Shown: positions 18,881 to 28,868, counted from the stretch's first letter. The stretch is DNA of 64,000 bases from Anaerolineaceae bacterium (GCA_011620555.1 WOYY01000025.1:1-64000); one strand, 5' to 3'. Numbers and translations: made by a program. Notes: generated by a model not told the origin, from the sequence alone.

Positions 18881-20479
18881 ATGAAAATCTTCCATAACGC
18901 CCACATCTATGCGCCCGGATTCCCCGGTGCGACGGCCCTGGCGCTCTCACAGGGACAGATCGTCTCGGTTGGGACAGACTCAGAAATTCTGGATGCCTTC
19001 CCCCTGGCAGAGGAAAAGGTCGATCTCAGGGGCTATACACTCTGGCCCGGGTTGACGGACGCCCACGTCCACCTGCGGCACCTGGCAGCAAGCCGCGCCA
19101 TCGTGGACTGCGAAACCGCGACCCGCGCGGAATGCCTGGAGCGGATTGATGCGGCCGCAGGGGAGCTGCCCCCAGGGGCTTGGATCCGCGGCCACGGCTG
19201 GAACCACAACGCATGGCCGGAGGGCCTTGGCACGGCGGAACTCCTGGACGGGGTCAGCCACGGCCATCCCGCCTACCTTTCCGCCAAATCCCTCCATATC
19301 GGCTGGGCCAACAGCCAGGCGCTCGCCCTGGCGGGGCTGACGGATTCCACACCCGACCCCGAAAGCGGCATCCTCCAACGGGATGCCCAGGGGCATCTGA
19401 CCGGGATCTTATACGAGGCCGAGGCCGTCAACCTGATCCTGGACGCAATCCCGGAGCTGACCCCTGAGGTTCTAAAACAGCAAATCCAATCATTAATCCT
19501 GGAACTCTGGTCGCTCGGGCTGGTCGGTGTGCACGACTTTGACGGCATCGATTGCTGGCTGGCCCTGCAAAGCCTGCACCAGCAGGGTGAACTCAAATTC
19601 CGCATCCGCAAGAGCGTGCCCTATGACCACCTGGATGACTTCATCCAGGCCGGGCTGCGCACCAACTCTGGGGATGATTTCCTCCAAATCGGCAGCGTGA
19701 AACTCTTCTCTGATGGCGCTCTGGGGTCGCAGACGGCCGCCATGCTCGCCCCCTTTGAAGCCAGCCAGAGCACGGGCGCCCTGCTGCTGACCGAAGATGA
19801 GATCCTCGAAATCGGCAGGAAGACCGGAAGCAACGGGCTTTCGCTGGCCATCCACGCCATCGGCGACCGGGCGAATCGGGTCGTCCTCAATGCCTATGCG
19901 AAGTTAAGAGCTTTTGAAGAGGAAAAACGCCTGCCCCGCTTCAAGCACCGGATCGAACATGTCCAGATCATCTCCAGTGAGGACCTCCCCCGCCTGGCAG
20001 AGCTGGGCATCGTCGCATCCGTCCAGCCCGTCCATGCGCCTTCGGATAGGGACATGGCGGATCAATTCCTCGGCCTGCGGGCCGAATGGGCTTACGCCTA
20101 TCAGTCCCTCAAACGCACGGGAGCCGAGATGGTCTTCGGCTCCGATGCGCCGGTCGAACCGGTCAATCCCTTCCACGGCCTGCACGCCGCGGTCACGCGC
20201 CGGCGGCTGGATGGCACGCCAGGGCCGGATGGCTGGCACCCGCAGGAGCGGCTGGCGCTAGCGGAAGCCCTGGAGGGCTTTTCCTGGGCGCCCGCCCGGA
20301 TCTCGGGCCGCGGTGACCATCTCGGCCGGATCGCCCCCGGCGCGGCGGCGGACCTCATCCTGCTCAAAACCGACCCTTTCACTCTTGACCCGCAGGACAT
20401 TGGGGCGATCAACCCCCTTGCAACGATGGTCGCTGGGGAATGGGTCTTCCAGCGCCCCGATATAGGTATCGGGATTTGA
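18881..20479 (+). CDS. YtcJ-like amidohydrolase
   Basis: LWPGLTDAHVHLRHL, LAIHAIGDRANRVVLNAY, FGSDAPVEPVNPFHGLHAAVTR. Confidence 0.92.
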   Translation: MKIFHNAHIYAPGFPGATALALSQGQIVSVGTDSEILDAFPLAEEKVDLRGYTLWPGLTDAHVHLRHLAASRAIVDCETATRAECLERIDAAAGELPPGAWIRGHGWNHNAWPEGLGTAELLDGVSHGHPAYLSAKSLHIGWANSQALALAGLTDSTPDPESGILQRDAQGHLTGILYEAEAVNLILDAIPELTPEVLKQQIQSLILELWSLGLVGVHDFDGIDCWLALQSLHQQGELKFRIRKSVPYDHLDDFIQAGLRTNSGDDFLQIGSVKLFSDGALGSQTAAMLAPFEASQSTGALLLTEDEILEIGRKTGSNGLSLAIHAIGDRANRVVLNAYAKLRAFEEEKRLPRFKHRIEHVQIISSEDLPRLAELGIVASVQPVHAPSDRDMADQFLGLRAEWAYAYQSLKRTGAEMVFGSDAPVEPVNPFHGLHAAVTRRRLDGTPGPDGWHPQERLALAEALEGFSWAPARISGRGDHLGRIAPGAAADLILLKTDPFTLDPQDIGAINPLATMVAGEWVFQRPDIGIGI

Positions 20480-20521
20480 TACCCGAAAGCAATATAATGA
20501 TTAAGAATTTTGGGAATCAGC

Positions 20522-20560
20522 TATAATTAGCGTTACCGGTTCTCCAAACCTTCTACCGGT
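20522..20560 (+). promoter_or_regulatory. -10 element plus twin ACCGGT palindromes, candidate operator
   Basis: TATAAT at 20522-20527; ACCGGT at 20535-20540 and 20555-20560, exactly 20 bp apart. Confidence 0.45.
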
Positions 20561-20591
20561 CAAAATTATTGTAGGTGAGTCAAAATAATCC

Positions 20592-21254
20592 ATGGGCCAG
20601 ATTCCAGAAGAACTCCACGAAAAGATCAAAACCATCCGGATGTCGCTTCATTTCAGCATCCATGACTGCGCCAAACTGATCGGCATTTCCCAGGGGAGTT
20701 ACCTCGCATTTGAAAATGGCGAACAGTACCTCTCGTTGCCCGATTTGGAAATCCTGGCTCTCTATTTCGGCCTGCCCCTTGAGGCTTTCTTCAAAGATCA
20801 CTCTCATAGGCTTTATCAATTAACCCTGCTCCAGGACAACATCCGCCCCCAATACCAACAGCTCCGCCAGAAAGTGATCCGGACCCAGCTCGCTCTGGAG
20901 CGCCAGGCCGCCGGCTTTTCACTTGAAGAACTGGAAGAAGCGACCGGCATCTCCCTGGAAGACCTCCGGATTTATGAGGAAGGAGCCGCACCGGTCCCGA
21001 TCGACCACCTTCAAAAGATCTGCCAGCAATTGGGTAAACACCTGGACACCTTCTTCCCGGATGACCGGCAGCTTTCCGAATCGGTTCAAATCCAGCCATT
21101 TTCATTCGCCCAGGACGGCGGAGCAGATCCGCTGGAGGCCGACGGCGAATTGGAGGAGTCCTTTGTGCAGATCCTTTCCAGGCTCAAGGAAATTCCCAAA
21201 TCGGAGCAGGCTGAGATCGCCAGGGACATCCTCAACAAATTGAAACAAGAATGA
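20592..21254 (+). CDS. XRE-like regulator with two HTH domains
   Basis: two HTH-like segments: IHDCAKLIGISQGSYLAFENGEQYLSLPDLEILALYFGL and LEELEEATGISLEDLRIYEEGAAPVPIDHLQKICQQLG. Confidence 0.88.
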   Translation: MGQIPEELHEKIKTIRMSLHFSIHDCAKLIGISQGSYLAFENGEQYLSLPDLEILALYFGLPLEAFFKDHSHRLYQLTLLQDNIRPQYQQLRQKVIRTQLALERQAAGFSLEELEEATGISLEDLRIYEEGAAPVPIDHLQKICQQLGKHLDTFFPDDRQLSESVQIQPFSFAQDGGADPLEADGELEESFVQILSRLKEIPKSEQAEIARDILNKLKQE

Positions 21255-21280
21255 ACGGGTAACCAGCCCGTTCTTTTTAT
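21252..21280 (+). terminator. Rho-independent terminator after the XRE gene
   Basis: AACGGG-TAACCAG-CCCGTT then CTTTTTAT, overlapping the stop codon. Confidence 0.75.
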
Positions 21281-21318
21281 CTCCCGCATTTTTCGGGTAT
21301 AACTGAGATGGTAAAGAG

Positions 21319-22194
21319 GTGACCATGCTTCGAGACAAACCTTCAGCTATGAATTCTCCTACAACCATTGAAGCGACGCCCGCCGAATCCACCCAGCTGG
21401 CGGACTTCCTCAGCCAAAACATCCTGACGCACCGCCATTTGGATTGGTTTTCCTCTCTGGATTGGATCGGCCATCCCCCTTATTTGATCGAATTGAACGG
21501 CGAAGAAATCCAGGCCGCCTTATGCGCTGCGCCCGAAAATGCAAAAGCCGCCTGGATTCGTCTCTTCGCCGTCTGCAAGACGGTGGACGCCGCCCTCCCT
21601 TGGAAAAGGATGCTGCCCCAGGCCGTCAGCCAGCTGCAGGAGATGGGGGTCAGCCAACTGGCAACCCTCGTCCTCCATCCCTGGTTCGAGGCCCTGGTGG
21701 AAAAATCGGGATTTCGGAACCGCCAAAACATCGTCGTGATGGAATGGCAGGGGGAGTTTCCCAAACGGAAGAACCTGAACAATGACATCATCCTCCGCCC
21801 GATGCACGAGGACGATCTGCCCGAGGTCATGCGGATTGACCATGCAGCTTTTCCCCCGCTTTGGCAAAATTCGCTGGAAGGCCTGACCAAGGCCTTCGGC
21901 CAGACGGGGATCAGCACGGTTGCTACCCTGGATGGGGAGATTGTAGGCTATCAGATCAGCACCACAATGACAATCTATGGCCATCTCGCCCGGCTGGCGG
22001 TTGCCCCCCTCCACCAGCGCAAGGGGATCGCCTTCACGCTCGTCCACGACCTGTTGAAACAACTTGAGCGGCTCGGCTTCTGGCGGATTACCGTAAACAC
22101 CCAATCGGACAATGCATCCTCCGCCAGGCTCTATCAGGGTTTGAAGTTTCGCCGGACAGGGGAAGAAATCAAAGTCTTCGAAATGGACCTCTGA
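21319..22194 (+). CDS. GNAT family N-acetyltransferase
   Basis: C-terminal GNAT pattern ARLAVAPLHQRKGIAFTLVHDLLKQLERLGFWRITVNTQSDNASSARLYQGLKFRRTGEE. Confidence 0.9.
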   Translation: MTMLRDKPSAMNSPTTIEATPAESTQLADFLSQNILTHRHLDWFSSLDWIGHPPYLIELNGEEIQAALCAAPENAKAAWIRLFAVCKTVDAALPWKRMLPQAVSQLQEMGVSQLATLVLHPWFEALVEKSGFRNRQNIVVMEWQGEFPKRKNLNNDIILRPMHEDDLPEVMRIDHAAFPPLWQNSLEGLTKAFGQTGISTVATLDGEIVGYQISTTMTIYGHLARLAVAPLHQRKGIAFTLVHDLLKQLERLGFWRITVNTQSDNASSARLYQGLKFRRTGEEIKVFEMDL

Positions 22195-22301
22195 CCCCCC
22201 TTTTATATTCCAAAACAAGAAAACCAATGCGGCCTCTTTGCTAGACAAACCATCCCACTTATGGCAAAATCAATACCGTCAGATCGCTTAAGGAGGCAAA
22301 G

Positions 22302-22970
22302 TTGAGCACGAATTTGAACAAACGGGAATTGCTGCGCCAAAAACGCATCCAGCAAAAGAAACGCAATATCACCACAGCCGTGCTCATCGCAGCCGCGGCC
22401 CTCATCCTGGTCCTGGCGCTTGTCATCCTCCCCAATATCCTCCTGAACCTCTCGCACGGTCTGGGAAGTCCGGGCTTCCCCATTGGCGACCCCGACGCCC
22501 CGGTCACGGTCTATGAATTCTCCAGCTACACCTGCAGCCATTGCTATGATTTCAACGAAAACGCCGCCAAAGCCTTCATCGCGAATTACGTTGACACCGG
22601 CAAGGTCTACTTCAAGTACGTGAACCTGCCGTCCGACAGCGAGGACTCCCTCCTGGCAGCCAAAGCCTCCTACTGTGCGGCCGCGCAGGAGAAATTCTAC
22701 GACTACAAAGACCAGCTCTTCACCTATGCCAGCGTCACGGACGGCTTCAGCGAAACCAACCTGATCCAGTACGCCAGCCTGGCGGGTCTGGATAGGGAGG
22801 CCTTTGAAACCTGCCTGGCGAGTGACAAATATACAACCGCCTATAGGCAGGATATCCAATTTGCGTCCCAGAACGGCGTCAACGCAACGCCGACTTTCCT
22901 GGTTAACGGCCAGGAGCTGGTCGGCGCCAGCGAACTGGAAGCAGCCGTCGAGAAATATCTCAACAATTAA
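22302..22970 (+). CDS. DsbA-family thioredoxin-domain protein, membrane anchored
   Basis: TTG start after AAGGAGG; single TM; GDPDAPVTVYEFSSYTCSHCYDFNENAAKAF (CxxC) and GVNATPTFLVNGQELVGA. Confidence 0.93.
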   Translation: MSTNLNKRELLRQKRIQQKKRNITTAVLIAAAALILVLALVILPNILLNLSHGLGSPGFPIGDPDAPVTVYEFSSYTCSHCYDFNENAAKAFIANYVDTGKVYFKYVNLPSDSEDSLLAAKASYCAAAQEKFYDYKDQLFTYASVTDGFSETNLIQYASLAGLDREAFETCLASDKYTTAYRQDIQFASQNGVNATPTFLVNGQELVGASELEAAVEKYLNN

Positions 22971-22995
22971 ATTGAAATCCCATTAAGTTGGAAGA

Positions 22996-23032
22996 ACAAC
23001 AGGCCCTCTCCGTTGGGAGGTCCTGTTTTTAT
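22996..23032 (+). terminator. terminator after the dsbA-like gene
   Basis: AACAGGCCCTC-TCCGTTGG-GAGGTCCTGTTTTT stem (one mismatch) plus T-tract. Confidence 0.7.
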
Positions 23033-23075
23033 AATCCCCCGAAGTTGGGAGGTCCTGTTTTTATAATCCCCCGAA
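23012..23075. repeat. 32-bp perfect tandem duplication
   Basis: GTTGGGAGGTCCTGTTTTTATAATCCCCCGAA at 23012-23043 and 23044-23075. Confidence 0.95.
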
Positions 23076-23777
23076 GAAGCGTTCGAGCACCCAAACGATC
23101 AGAGGCGTGATCAACAAGGCCGGCAGGAAACTGCCCGTGCGGATCTTTTTAATCTCCAGCAAACTCGATAGCGCGATTGCCATCAGGATCAATCCCCCCA
23201 CCGCCGTCATCTCGCTCATCATGGCGGTCGAAAAGAACTGGCTGAAGAAACCCGCCAGGAGCGTGATCGCGCCCTGATAAACCAGAATGGAAAGGGCAGA
23301 GAAAACCACGCCGATCCCCAGAGAAGAGGCAAAAGCGATGGAGGCAAACCCATCCAGCACCGCCTTGATCGCCAACATCTCGAAATTGCCGGTCAGCCCG
23401 TCCTGGATGGAGCCAAGGATGGCAATCGGGCCGATCACGAAAACCAGCGAAGCCGTGACAAAGCCCTCCACAAACAGCAAATCATGCCCATCCTCCCTGT
23501 CCCTAGGCATCAATTTTTGCCGCAGGAGGATTCCCAGCTTTTCCAGGCCCTCTTCAATCTTCCACCATTCCCCAAGGAGCGCACCGATCAGCAAGCCGCC
23601 GAGGGGCACCATCGGGTTGGCGGTGTCGATAAAAGTCATCAGACCATACCCAAAAGTGAAAAGGCCGAGGCCGGCAACGATCGTGCTGCGCAGCTTTTCG
23701 GATAAACGGGAGCCGATCCCCACCCCAATGACCGAACCCAGGACAATCGTGCCAACATTAATCAACGTACCGATCAA
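23061..23777 (-). CDS. DUF554 family membrane protein
   Basis: GTLINVGTIVLGSVIGVGIGSRLSEK, GDGFASIAFASSLGIGV-like core, multi-TM. Confidence 0.88.
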   Translation of the reverse strand: MIGTLINVGTIVLGSVIGVGIGSRLSEKLRSTIVAGLGLFTFGYGLMTFIDTANPMVPLGGLLIGALLGEWWKIEEGLEKLGILLRQKLMPRDREDGHDLLFVEGFVTASLVFVIGPIAILGSIQDGLTGNFEMLAIKAVLDGFASIAFASSLGIGVVFSALSILVYQGAITLLAGFFSQFFSTAMMSEMTAVGGLILMAIALSSLLEIKKIRTGSFLPALLITPLIVWVLERFFGGL

Positions 23778-23780
23778 GGA

Positions 23781-24329
23781 TTATGCCTCTTTCACCAGCT
23801 GAACGCCATTGCCGGAAGAGCCGGATTCAACCACTTCCATCACGAAAAGCAGAGAAGATAAACGGTTAAGATAAGTCCCCAATTCCGGTTTGGCGATGCC
23901 GCCAGCTTCAAAAAGCTCGACCACCCGGCGTTCCGCCCGGCGGACGACCGTCCGCGCCAGGGAGAGCGCCGCACTGGCCGGGGAAGCGCCAGGAACGATG
24001 AACCCCCTTGGCATCTCGGCCGATGGCTCAAGTTCTTCGATGGCTTTTTCCAAGCCCAGGACCTGGTCCGAAGTGATCAAATCGAACAGGGCGGCATTTT
24101 CAGGTTCCGCCGCCAATTCGCTCATGAGTTGATAAAGTTGTTTTTGGATAGCGAGCAGCTGTTCACCGATCAGGGCAACGGAAGTCAGCGAGCGAGCCAG
24201 GCCAATGGCGGCCGTGGCCTCATCCACAGACCCAACGGCTTCGATCCGCAGGGAAGCTTTGGAAATCCGCCCCTTCCCCAGATAGCCGGTATCGCCAGAA
24301 TCGCCCTGCCCCGTGTAGAATGGCGCCAC
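23781..24329 (-). CDS. PduO-type cob(I)yrinic acid a,c-diamide adenosyltransferase
   Basis: FYTGQGDSGDTGYLGKGRISK, GSVDEATAAIGLARS, FIVPGASPASAALSLARTVVRRAER; GTG start at 24329 with upstream purine-rich RBS preferred over the 24416 start inside the neighbouring gene. Confidence 0.88.
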   Translation of the reverse strand: MAPFYTGQGDSGDTGYLGKGRISKASLRIEAVGSVDEATAAIGLARSLTSVALIGEQLLAIQKQLYQLMSELAAEPENAALFDLITSDQVLGLEKAIEELEPSAEMPRGFIVPGASPASAALSLARTVVRRAERRVVELFEAGGIAKPELGTYLNRLSSLLFVMEVVESGSSGNGVQLVKEA

Positions 24330-24340
24330 TTTTTCCCCCC

Positions 24341-26050
24341 CTATTCCGCCGGTGTCGGCTCTTCTGCTGTTCCCTCCACCGCAGCCCCATCCGTGCGGCC
24401 GGAGAGAATATACCATTCCTGAACGTTATTGAACCGGTCCGCCGATTCAAAAATCGGCCCAAAGTTGATTCCCTTGATATCCGACGTGATCGCGTAGGTG
24501 TAGACGGGGTAGAACAAAGGCAGCGAGGGCAGATCGCGCATGAACAGGACCTGGAAGTTTTTGTAGAGCCGCTCGCGCTCGGCCAGATCCACGGAAATCC
24601 GGGCCTGCTCCAGGAACTCACTCGCCGAGCGGTTGTCCCAATCGGCATAATTTTGCCCGTTGCCGATCTGCGCCTGTCCCCAGAAGGGATATGGGTCGGG
24701 GTCGGGCGAACGGGTGAGATTGATATCCACCAGGGCAGCCTGGTAATTTCGAGCCGTCAGGTCGGCCAAAACCTCGTCATAAGGTTTGGCTTCCAGGGTC
24801 ACTTTGACGCCCAGCGCTTCCCAGCCCTGCTGGATATATCCGGCAATTGCGGCATGTTCCGGTGTATCCGGATAAAGCAAATTCAGAGCAATCTCCAGGC
24901 CTTCCTTGGTTGTATAGGATAAAGTTTCCTCATTCCAGATCGCGCCGGTGGCCGCAAAGAGTTCCTTGGCCTGAGCCAGATTATAGGGGATCTTTTCGAG
25001 GTCCGTGTAATAGGCCCAGGTGCTGGGCATGATCGGTCCATTGGCCTGGATCGCCTGCCCGCCATAGACTTTCTCGATGATCAGGTCGCGGTCGATGGCA
25101 GCCAGTAAAGCCCTGCGGAGATCCGCATTTTGGAGGAACCCCACCTCGTTATTATCCAGATTGAGATAGGTGATAGTCAGAATGGGTTCCCGAGCCGTAT
25201 AAATCGAGAGGTTCGGGTCCGCCAGGACAGCGGACAGGATCGAGGGATCAACTTCGCCCAGGCCCTCCACAATGCCGTCCTGATAGGCCGCATAAGCCGC
25301 CTCAGAAGAAGGATAATAGCGGAAGATGACCTCGTCCAGATAGGGCCGGCCTATATAGTAAGCGTCAAAGGCTTCCATCACCACGCCGACAATTTCATCA
25401 TTCTCAACCAGCAGCCTTTGGAACTTGAACGGTCCGGTCCCCACCGGGGCTAGGTTGAAGGGATCATCAATCAGTTCTTCCAGGCCCTTGCCGGCCAGAA
25501 GGTGTTCCGGCAGGATGCCAAAGGTTAGGTAATCGAGGAAGGGCGCAAAGGCTTCCGGCAGCAGAAACTGGAGCTGATATTCGGAAAGCTGAACCACCTG
25601 CACCTCAGCCCAGAAGTTCTGCAGGTCCTGCGGGACCAAGCCGTGGCCGCTCTGCAGTAGCCCGATGGTGTACATCACATCGTTGGAGGAGAAGGGTTCA
25701 CCATCATGCCAGTAAACGTCCGTCCGCAGGCTGAAGTTGTAAGTCGTGCCGTCCTGAGAAACGCCCCAGGATTCCGCCAGGTCAGCCTGGGGGATGCCTT
25801 GCGAGTCAAACTTGACCAGACCATCAAAAAGCAGCTTATCCACAGCATGATCCGGAGGATTGTAAATATCCAGGAAAGGATTAAGGCGCAGGAAATCGCC
25901 AACCAAGGCTTCAGTGTACACGCCGCCTGTGATCGGCGCCGGTGTGGATTCCACTTCCTGACCGGGGCTAACCTGCTGGAGGATCAGGAGGACCCCCACA
26001 ACCAGACCAGTGATCAATATGATGAGTAACTGCCATCTGAATTTTTTCAT
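24341..26050 (-). CDS. ABC transporter substrate-binding protein, family 5 (peptide/nickel type)
   Basis: N-terminal membrane anchor; GGVYTEALVGDFLRLNPFL, LAESWGVSQDGTTYNFSLRTDVYWHDGEPFSSNDV. Confidence 0.94.
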   Translation of the reverse strand: MKKFRWQLLIILITGLVVGVLLILQQVSPGQEVESTPAPITGGVYTEALVGDFLRLNPFLDIYNPPDHAVDKLLFDGLVKFDSQGIPQADLAESWGVSQDGTTYNFSLRTDVYWHDGEPFSSNDVMYTIGLLQSGHGLVPQDLQNFWAEVQVVQLSEYQLQFLLPEAFAPFLDYLTFGILPEHLLAGKGLEELIDDPFNLAPVGTGPFKFQRLLVENDEIVGVVMEAFDAYYIGRPYLDEVIFRYYPSSEAAYAAYQDGIVEGLGEVDPSILSAVLADPNLSIYTAREPILTITYLNLDNNEVGFLQNADLRRALLAAIDRDLIIEKVYGGQAIQANGPIMPSTWAYYTDLEKIPYNLAQAKELFAATGAIWNEETLSYTTKEGLEIALNLLYPDTPEHAAIAGYIQQGWEALGVKVTLEAKPYDEVLADLTARNYQAALVDINLTRSPDPDPYPFWGQAQIGNGQNYADWDNRSASEFLEQARISVDLAERERLYKNFQVLFMRDLPSLPLFYPVYTYAITSDIKGINFGPIFESADRFNNVQEWYILSGRTDGAAVEGTAEEPTPAE

Positions 26051-26060
26051 AGTCTTAAGA

Positions 26061-26091
26061 TAAAAGGGGCAACCCTCTTGGCGAGTTGCCC
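26061..26091 (-). terminator. terminator downstream of secG
   Basis: minus strand GGGCAAC-TCGCCAAGAGG-GTTGCCC followed by CTTTTATCTT. Confidence 0.7.
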
Positions 26092-26145
26092 GATATGTTC
26101 AAGTGAGATTAGAAATTTCGCCAGGTGAATCCAAAACAGCCCGGA

Positions 26146-26379
26146 TTAACCGCCTATTGACATGACGGTAAGCAAGGTCAGGATGAAGAAAACGATGCTT
26201 AAGCCAATCGTGATCCAGAACAAGACCTTCTCGATGCCGCGCCGTTGGGTATAGACGCCGCCGGCATCAAGACCGCCACCCGTCAACCCCCCTAAGCCAA
26301 CACCCTTGCTTTGCAGGATGATGCTCGCGATCAGGGCAATTGACGTTATAATCAGTGCGATACTAAAATAATTTGCCAC
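26146..26379 (-). CDS. secG: preprotein translocase subunit SecG
   Basis: 77 aa; SIILQSKGVGLGGLTGGGLDAGGVYTQRRGIEKVLFWITIGLSIVFFIL. Confidence 0.93.
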   Translation of the reverse strand: MANYFSIALIITSIALIASIILQSKGVGLGGLTGGGLDAGGVYTQRRGIEKVLFWITIGLSIVFFILTLLTVMSIGG

Positions 26380-26436
26380 AGAACCTCCTTTTAACTGGAT
26401 TGATTATACCCATAACCTGAAAAAACCGTCAACCCA

Positions 26437-27504
26437 ATGAATGAAATCAAAATCGCTCTCCACATGCACACCCGCTACTCTGATGGCAACGCCAGCCATT
26501 CAGAGCTGACGGCCATTGCCGCCAAGGCCGGTTTGGATGGCATCATCACCACCGATCACAATATCTGGGTCAAGGGCATTGAGGGATATTATGGCGAGGG
26601 CAAAAGCCGGGTGATGCTGCTGGTCGGCGAAGAGGTCCACGACCGGACCTTGGAGCCGCCGGGCAACCACCTGCTGGCCTTCGGCGCCCAAAAGGAACTC
26701 TCGCCTTTTGGCCGGGAGCCGCAGCGCTTGATTGACCAGATCAAAAGGAATGACGGGCTTTCCTTCATCGCCCACCCCATTGAAGACCCGTTGGAGCGCT
26801 TTGGCGAGAAAGCTTTCAGTTGGCGCAATTGGGACGTTCAGCAATTCACCGGCATCGAACTTTGGAACCAGATGAGCGAATTCAAGAGCGTTTCCCCCAC
26901 CCTGCTTTCAGCCGCCATCAACGCGCTCTTCCCAGCCCGGATGACCCTGGGACCGCTGGAACGCACGCTGATCCTATGGGATGAATTAATCGCCAGCCAA
27001 AAGCGGAAGATTGTCGCCGTGGGCGGGGTGGACGCTCACGAATTGGTCAAGAAATTCGGACCTTTCAGGGTCAAGCTCTATCCCTATCTGCACCAGTTCA
27101 AAAGCATCACCACCCACCTGCTGATCCCCAAACCTCTGACCGGGTCCTTCCCGGAGGATCGCCGGATGGTGCTGGACGCCCTCCGCGCAGGTCACTGCTG
27201 GGTTGCCTATGACCTGCCGGCCCGCACCGACGGGTTCCGTTTCCAAGCCGATAACGATGAGGGCACTTTCATGATGGGCGACCGGGTCTTCATCAAACGC
27301 GGCCTGACCCTCCAGATCCGCCTGCCCCAAAAAGCCAACTGCCGCCTGATTAAGGATGGCAAAGTCATCAAACAATGGGAAAACCGCGAAGTCGCCACCC
27401 ACATCACCACCGAACCCGGCGTCTATCGGGCTGAGGCGCTGATCCCCTTCAAGGGCAAAATGCGGGGCTGGATCTTCTCAAACCCCATCTATGCCTGGGC
27501 TTAA
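26437..27504 (+). CDS. PHP domain-containing protein
   Basis: ALHMHTRYSDGNASHSELTAIAAKAGLDGIITTDHN and GGVDAHEL. Confidence 0.92.
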   Translation: MNEIKIALHMHTRYSDGNASHSELTAIAAKAGLDGIITTDHNIWVKGIEGYYGEGKSRVMLLVGEEVHDRTLEPPGNHLLAFGAQKELSPFGREPQRLIDQIKRNDGLSFIAHPIEDPLERFGEKAFSWRNWDVQQFTGIELWNQMSEFKSVSPTLLSAAINALFPARMTLGPLERTLILWDELIASQKRKIVAVGGVDAHELVKKFGPFRVKLYPYLHQFKSITTHLLIPKPLTGSFPEDRRMVLDALRAGHCWVAYDLPARTDGFRFQADNDEGTFMMGDRVFIKRGLTLQIRLPQKANCRLIKDGKVIKQWENREVATHITTEPGVYRAEALIPFKGKMRGWIFSNPIYAWA

Positions 27505-27634
27505 CGCCCACACCTTATATTCACCTGCTTGAATTATTATTAAATAATGACTGATCAAAAAATTCCAAAGGCCATCCTGGCAGTGAGAAAGCCACGCGGG
27601 AGGCCAGAATGAGTATAATTACGCTGGATAGATA

Positions 27635-28429
27635 ATGATGAAACTGATTTTAGATTTGATTGAAGAGCATCTGCGCGCGTTGTTCGAAGACGCCCTTTAC
27701 AAGCTCACCCCTAACTCTGACGGCCCGTTCAATTTGATCGAGCAGTTGTCCACGACCATCCTGATCAACACCGTGGAAAATAACAAGGGCATTGTTTATG
27801 CCCCTGACCGCTACCGATTCCTGATCCCGGAAGACCAGATGCCCGGCTGGCGGGCGCAACAGGACCTGCTCAACCAGCTCACCTATGAACTGCAATCCCT
27901 GGGGAAAATGTACGATTTTAATTTCCTGACCACCCCGGAGATCACACTGACCAGCCACCCGGACCGGTCAAACTCAAAGGTCATCATCCAGGCGGAGCAT
28001 TCGGCGCCTGTGCCCGACCTGCCCGACACGGCCGCCATGGAACAGCCCCAGCCCACAATCCCCTTGCCGGCCATTCCCGCCAATGCCTTTCTGGTGGTGG
28101 GCGGCCGGACCAATTACCCGCTGGATAAACCGGTGGTCAATATCGGTCGCCACTCCGATAACGATCTCATTCTGGATGACCCCCATGTCTCCCGCCATCA
28201 CGCCCAGCTCCGCGCGATCAACCGCCGTTATGTGGCTTTTGATGTCGGCTCCACCAGCGGCATCCTGCTCAACGGCAGGAAAGTCACCCAGGCGACGCTC
28301 CGGCCCGGGGATGTCTTGCGCGTTGGGATGGTCAATCTGATCTACATCCAGGATACGACAGCTGAGCAGCCGACCTCGGCCTTCTACGTCGATTCGGAAG
28401 ATCCGCCTTTCGGAGATAAACACCCATGA
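27635..28429 (+). CDS. FhaA-like protein (DUF3662 N-terminus plus FHA domain)
   Basis: FEDALYKLTPNSDGPFNLIEQLSTTI N-terminus; FHA core VNIGRHSDNDLILDDPHVSRHHAQLRAINRRYVAFDVGSTSGILLNGRKV. Confidence 0.9.
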   Translation: MMKLILDLIEEHLRALFEDALYKLTPNSDGPFNLIEQLSTTILINTVENNKGIVYAPDRYRFLIPEDQMPGWRAQQDLLNQLTYELQSLGKMYDFNFLTTPEITLTSHPDRSNSKVIIQAEHSAPVPDLPDTAAMEQPQPTIPLPAIPANAFLVVGGRTNYPLDKPVVNIGRHSDNDLILDDPHVSRHHAQLRAINRRYVAFDVGSTSGILLNGRKVTQATLRPGDVLRVGMVNLIYIQDTTAEQPTSAFYVDSEDPPFGDKHP

Positions 28430-28848
28430 ACGCCTTGTTATTATTCATCATCCGTCTGATCACGCTCCTTCTGCTCTACCTCTTTATCGGTTGGATCGCC
28501 TACACCATCTTCATGGACCTGCGGAAGACCAATCAACCCGAAAGCAAGGTCAGCGTCACCCCCATCACCCTGATCCAGGCGAATGATGATCTGGGCGAGT
28601 CCCGCCAGTTCGTGGCGCAGGAGGTCCTCATCGGCCGCGATCCGGCCAACCCCTTCTATCTTGAGGACGGCACCGTTTCTGTGCGCCATTTGAAATTGAC
28701 CTTTCGCAATCAGCATTGGTGGGCCGAAGATCTCGAATCCACCAATGGGTCCTATCTGAATGGCGATCAAATCCTATCCCCCGTAATCCTGACCGATGGC
28801 GACGAGCTGCGGCTTGGGCAGGTCGTGCTCACCGTCAGGATCAATTAA
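28426..28848 (+). CDS. membrane-anchored FHA domain protein (FhaB-like)
   Basis: N-terminal TM; VLIGRDPANPFYLEDGTVSVRHLKLTFRNQHWWAEDLESTNGSYLNGDQI. Confidence 0.92.
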   Translation: MNALLLFIIRLITLLLLYLFIGWIAYTIFMDLRKTNQPESKVSVTPITLIQANDDLGESRQFVAQEVLIGRDPANPFYLEDGTVSVRHLKLTFRNQHWWAEDLESTNGSYLNGDQILSPVILTDGDELRLGQVVLTVRIN

Positions 28849-28868
28849 TCGAAACTATGGAGTAACTC

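Noticed and set aside
16200-18900. parS site near parAB
   Set aside because: No TGTTNCACGTGAAACA-like 16-mer found by eye; a pattern search would be needed to exclude it.
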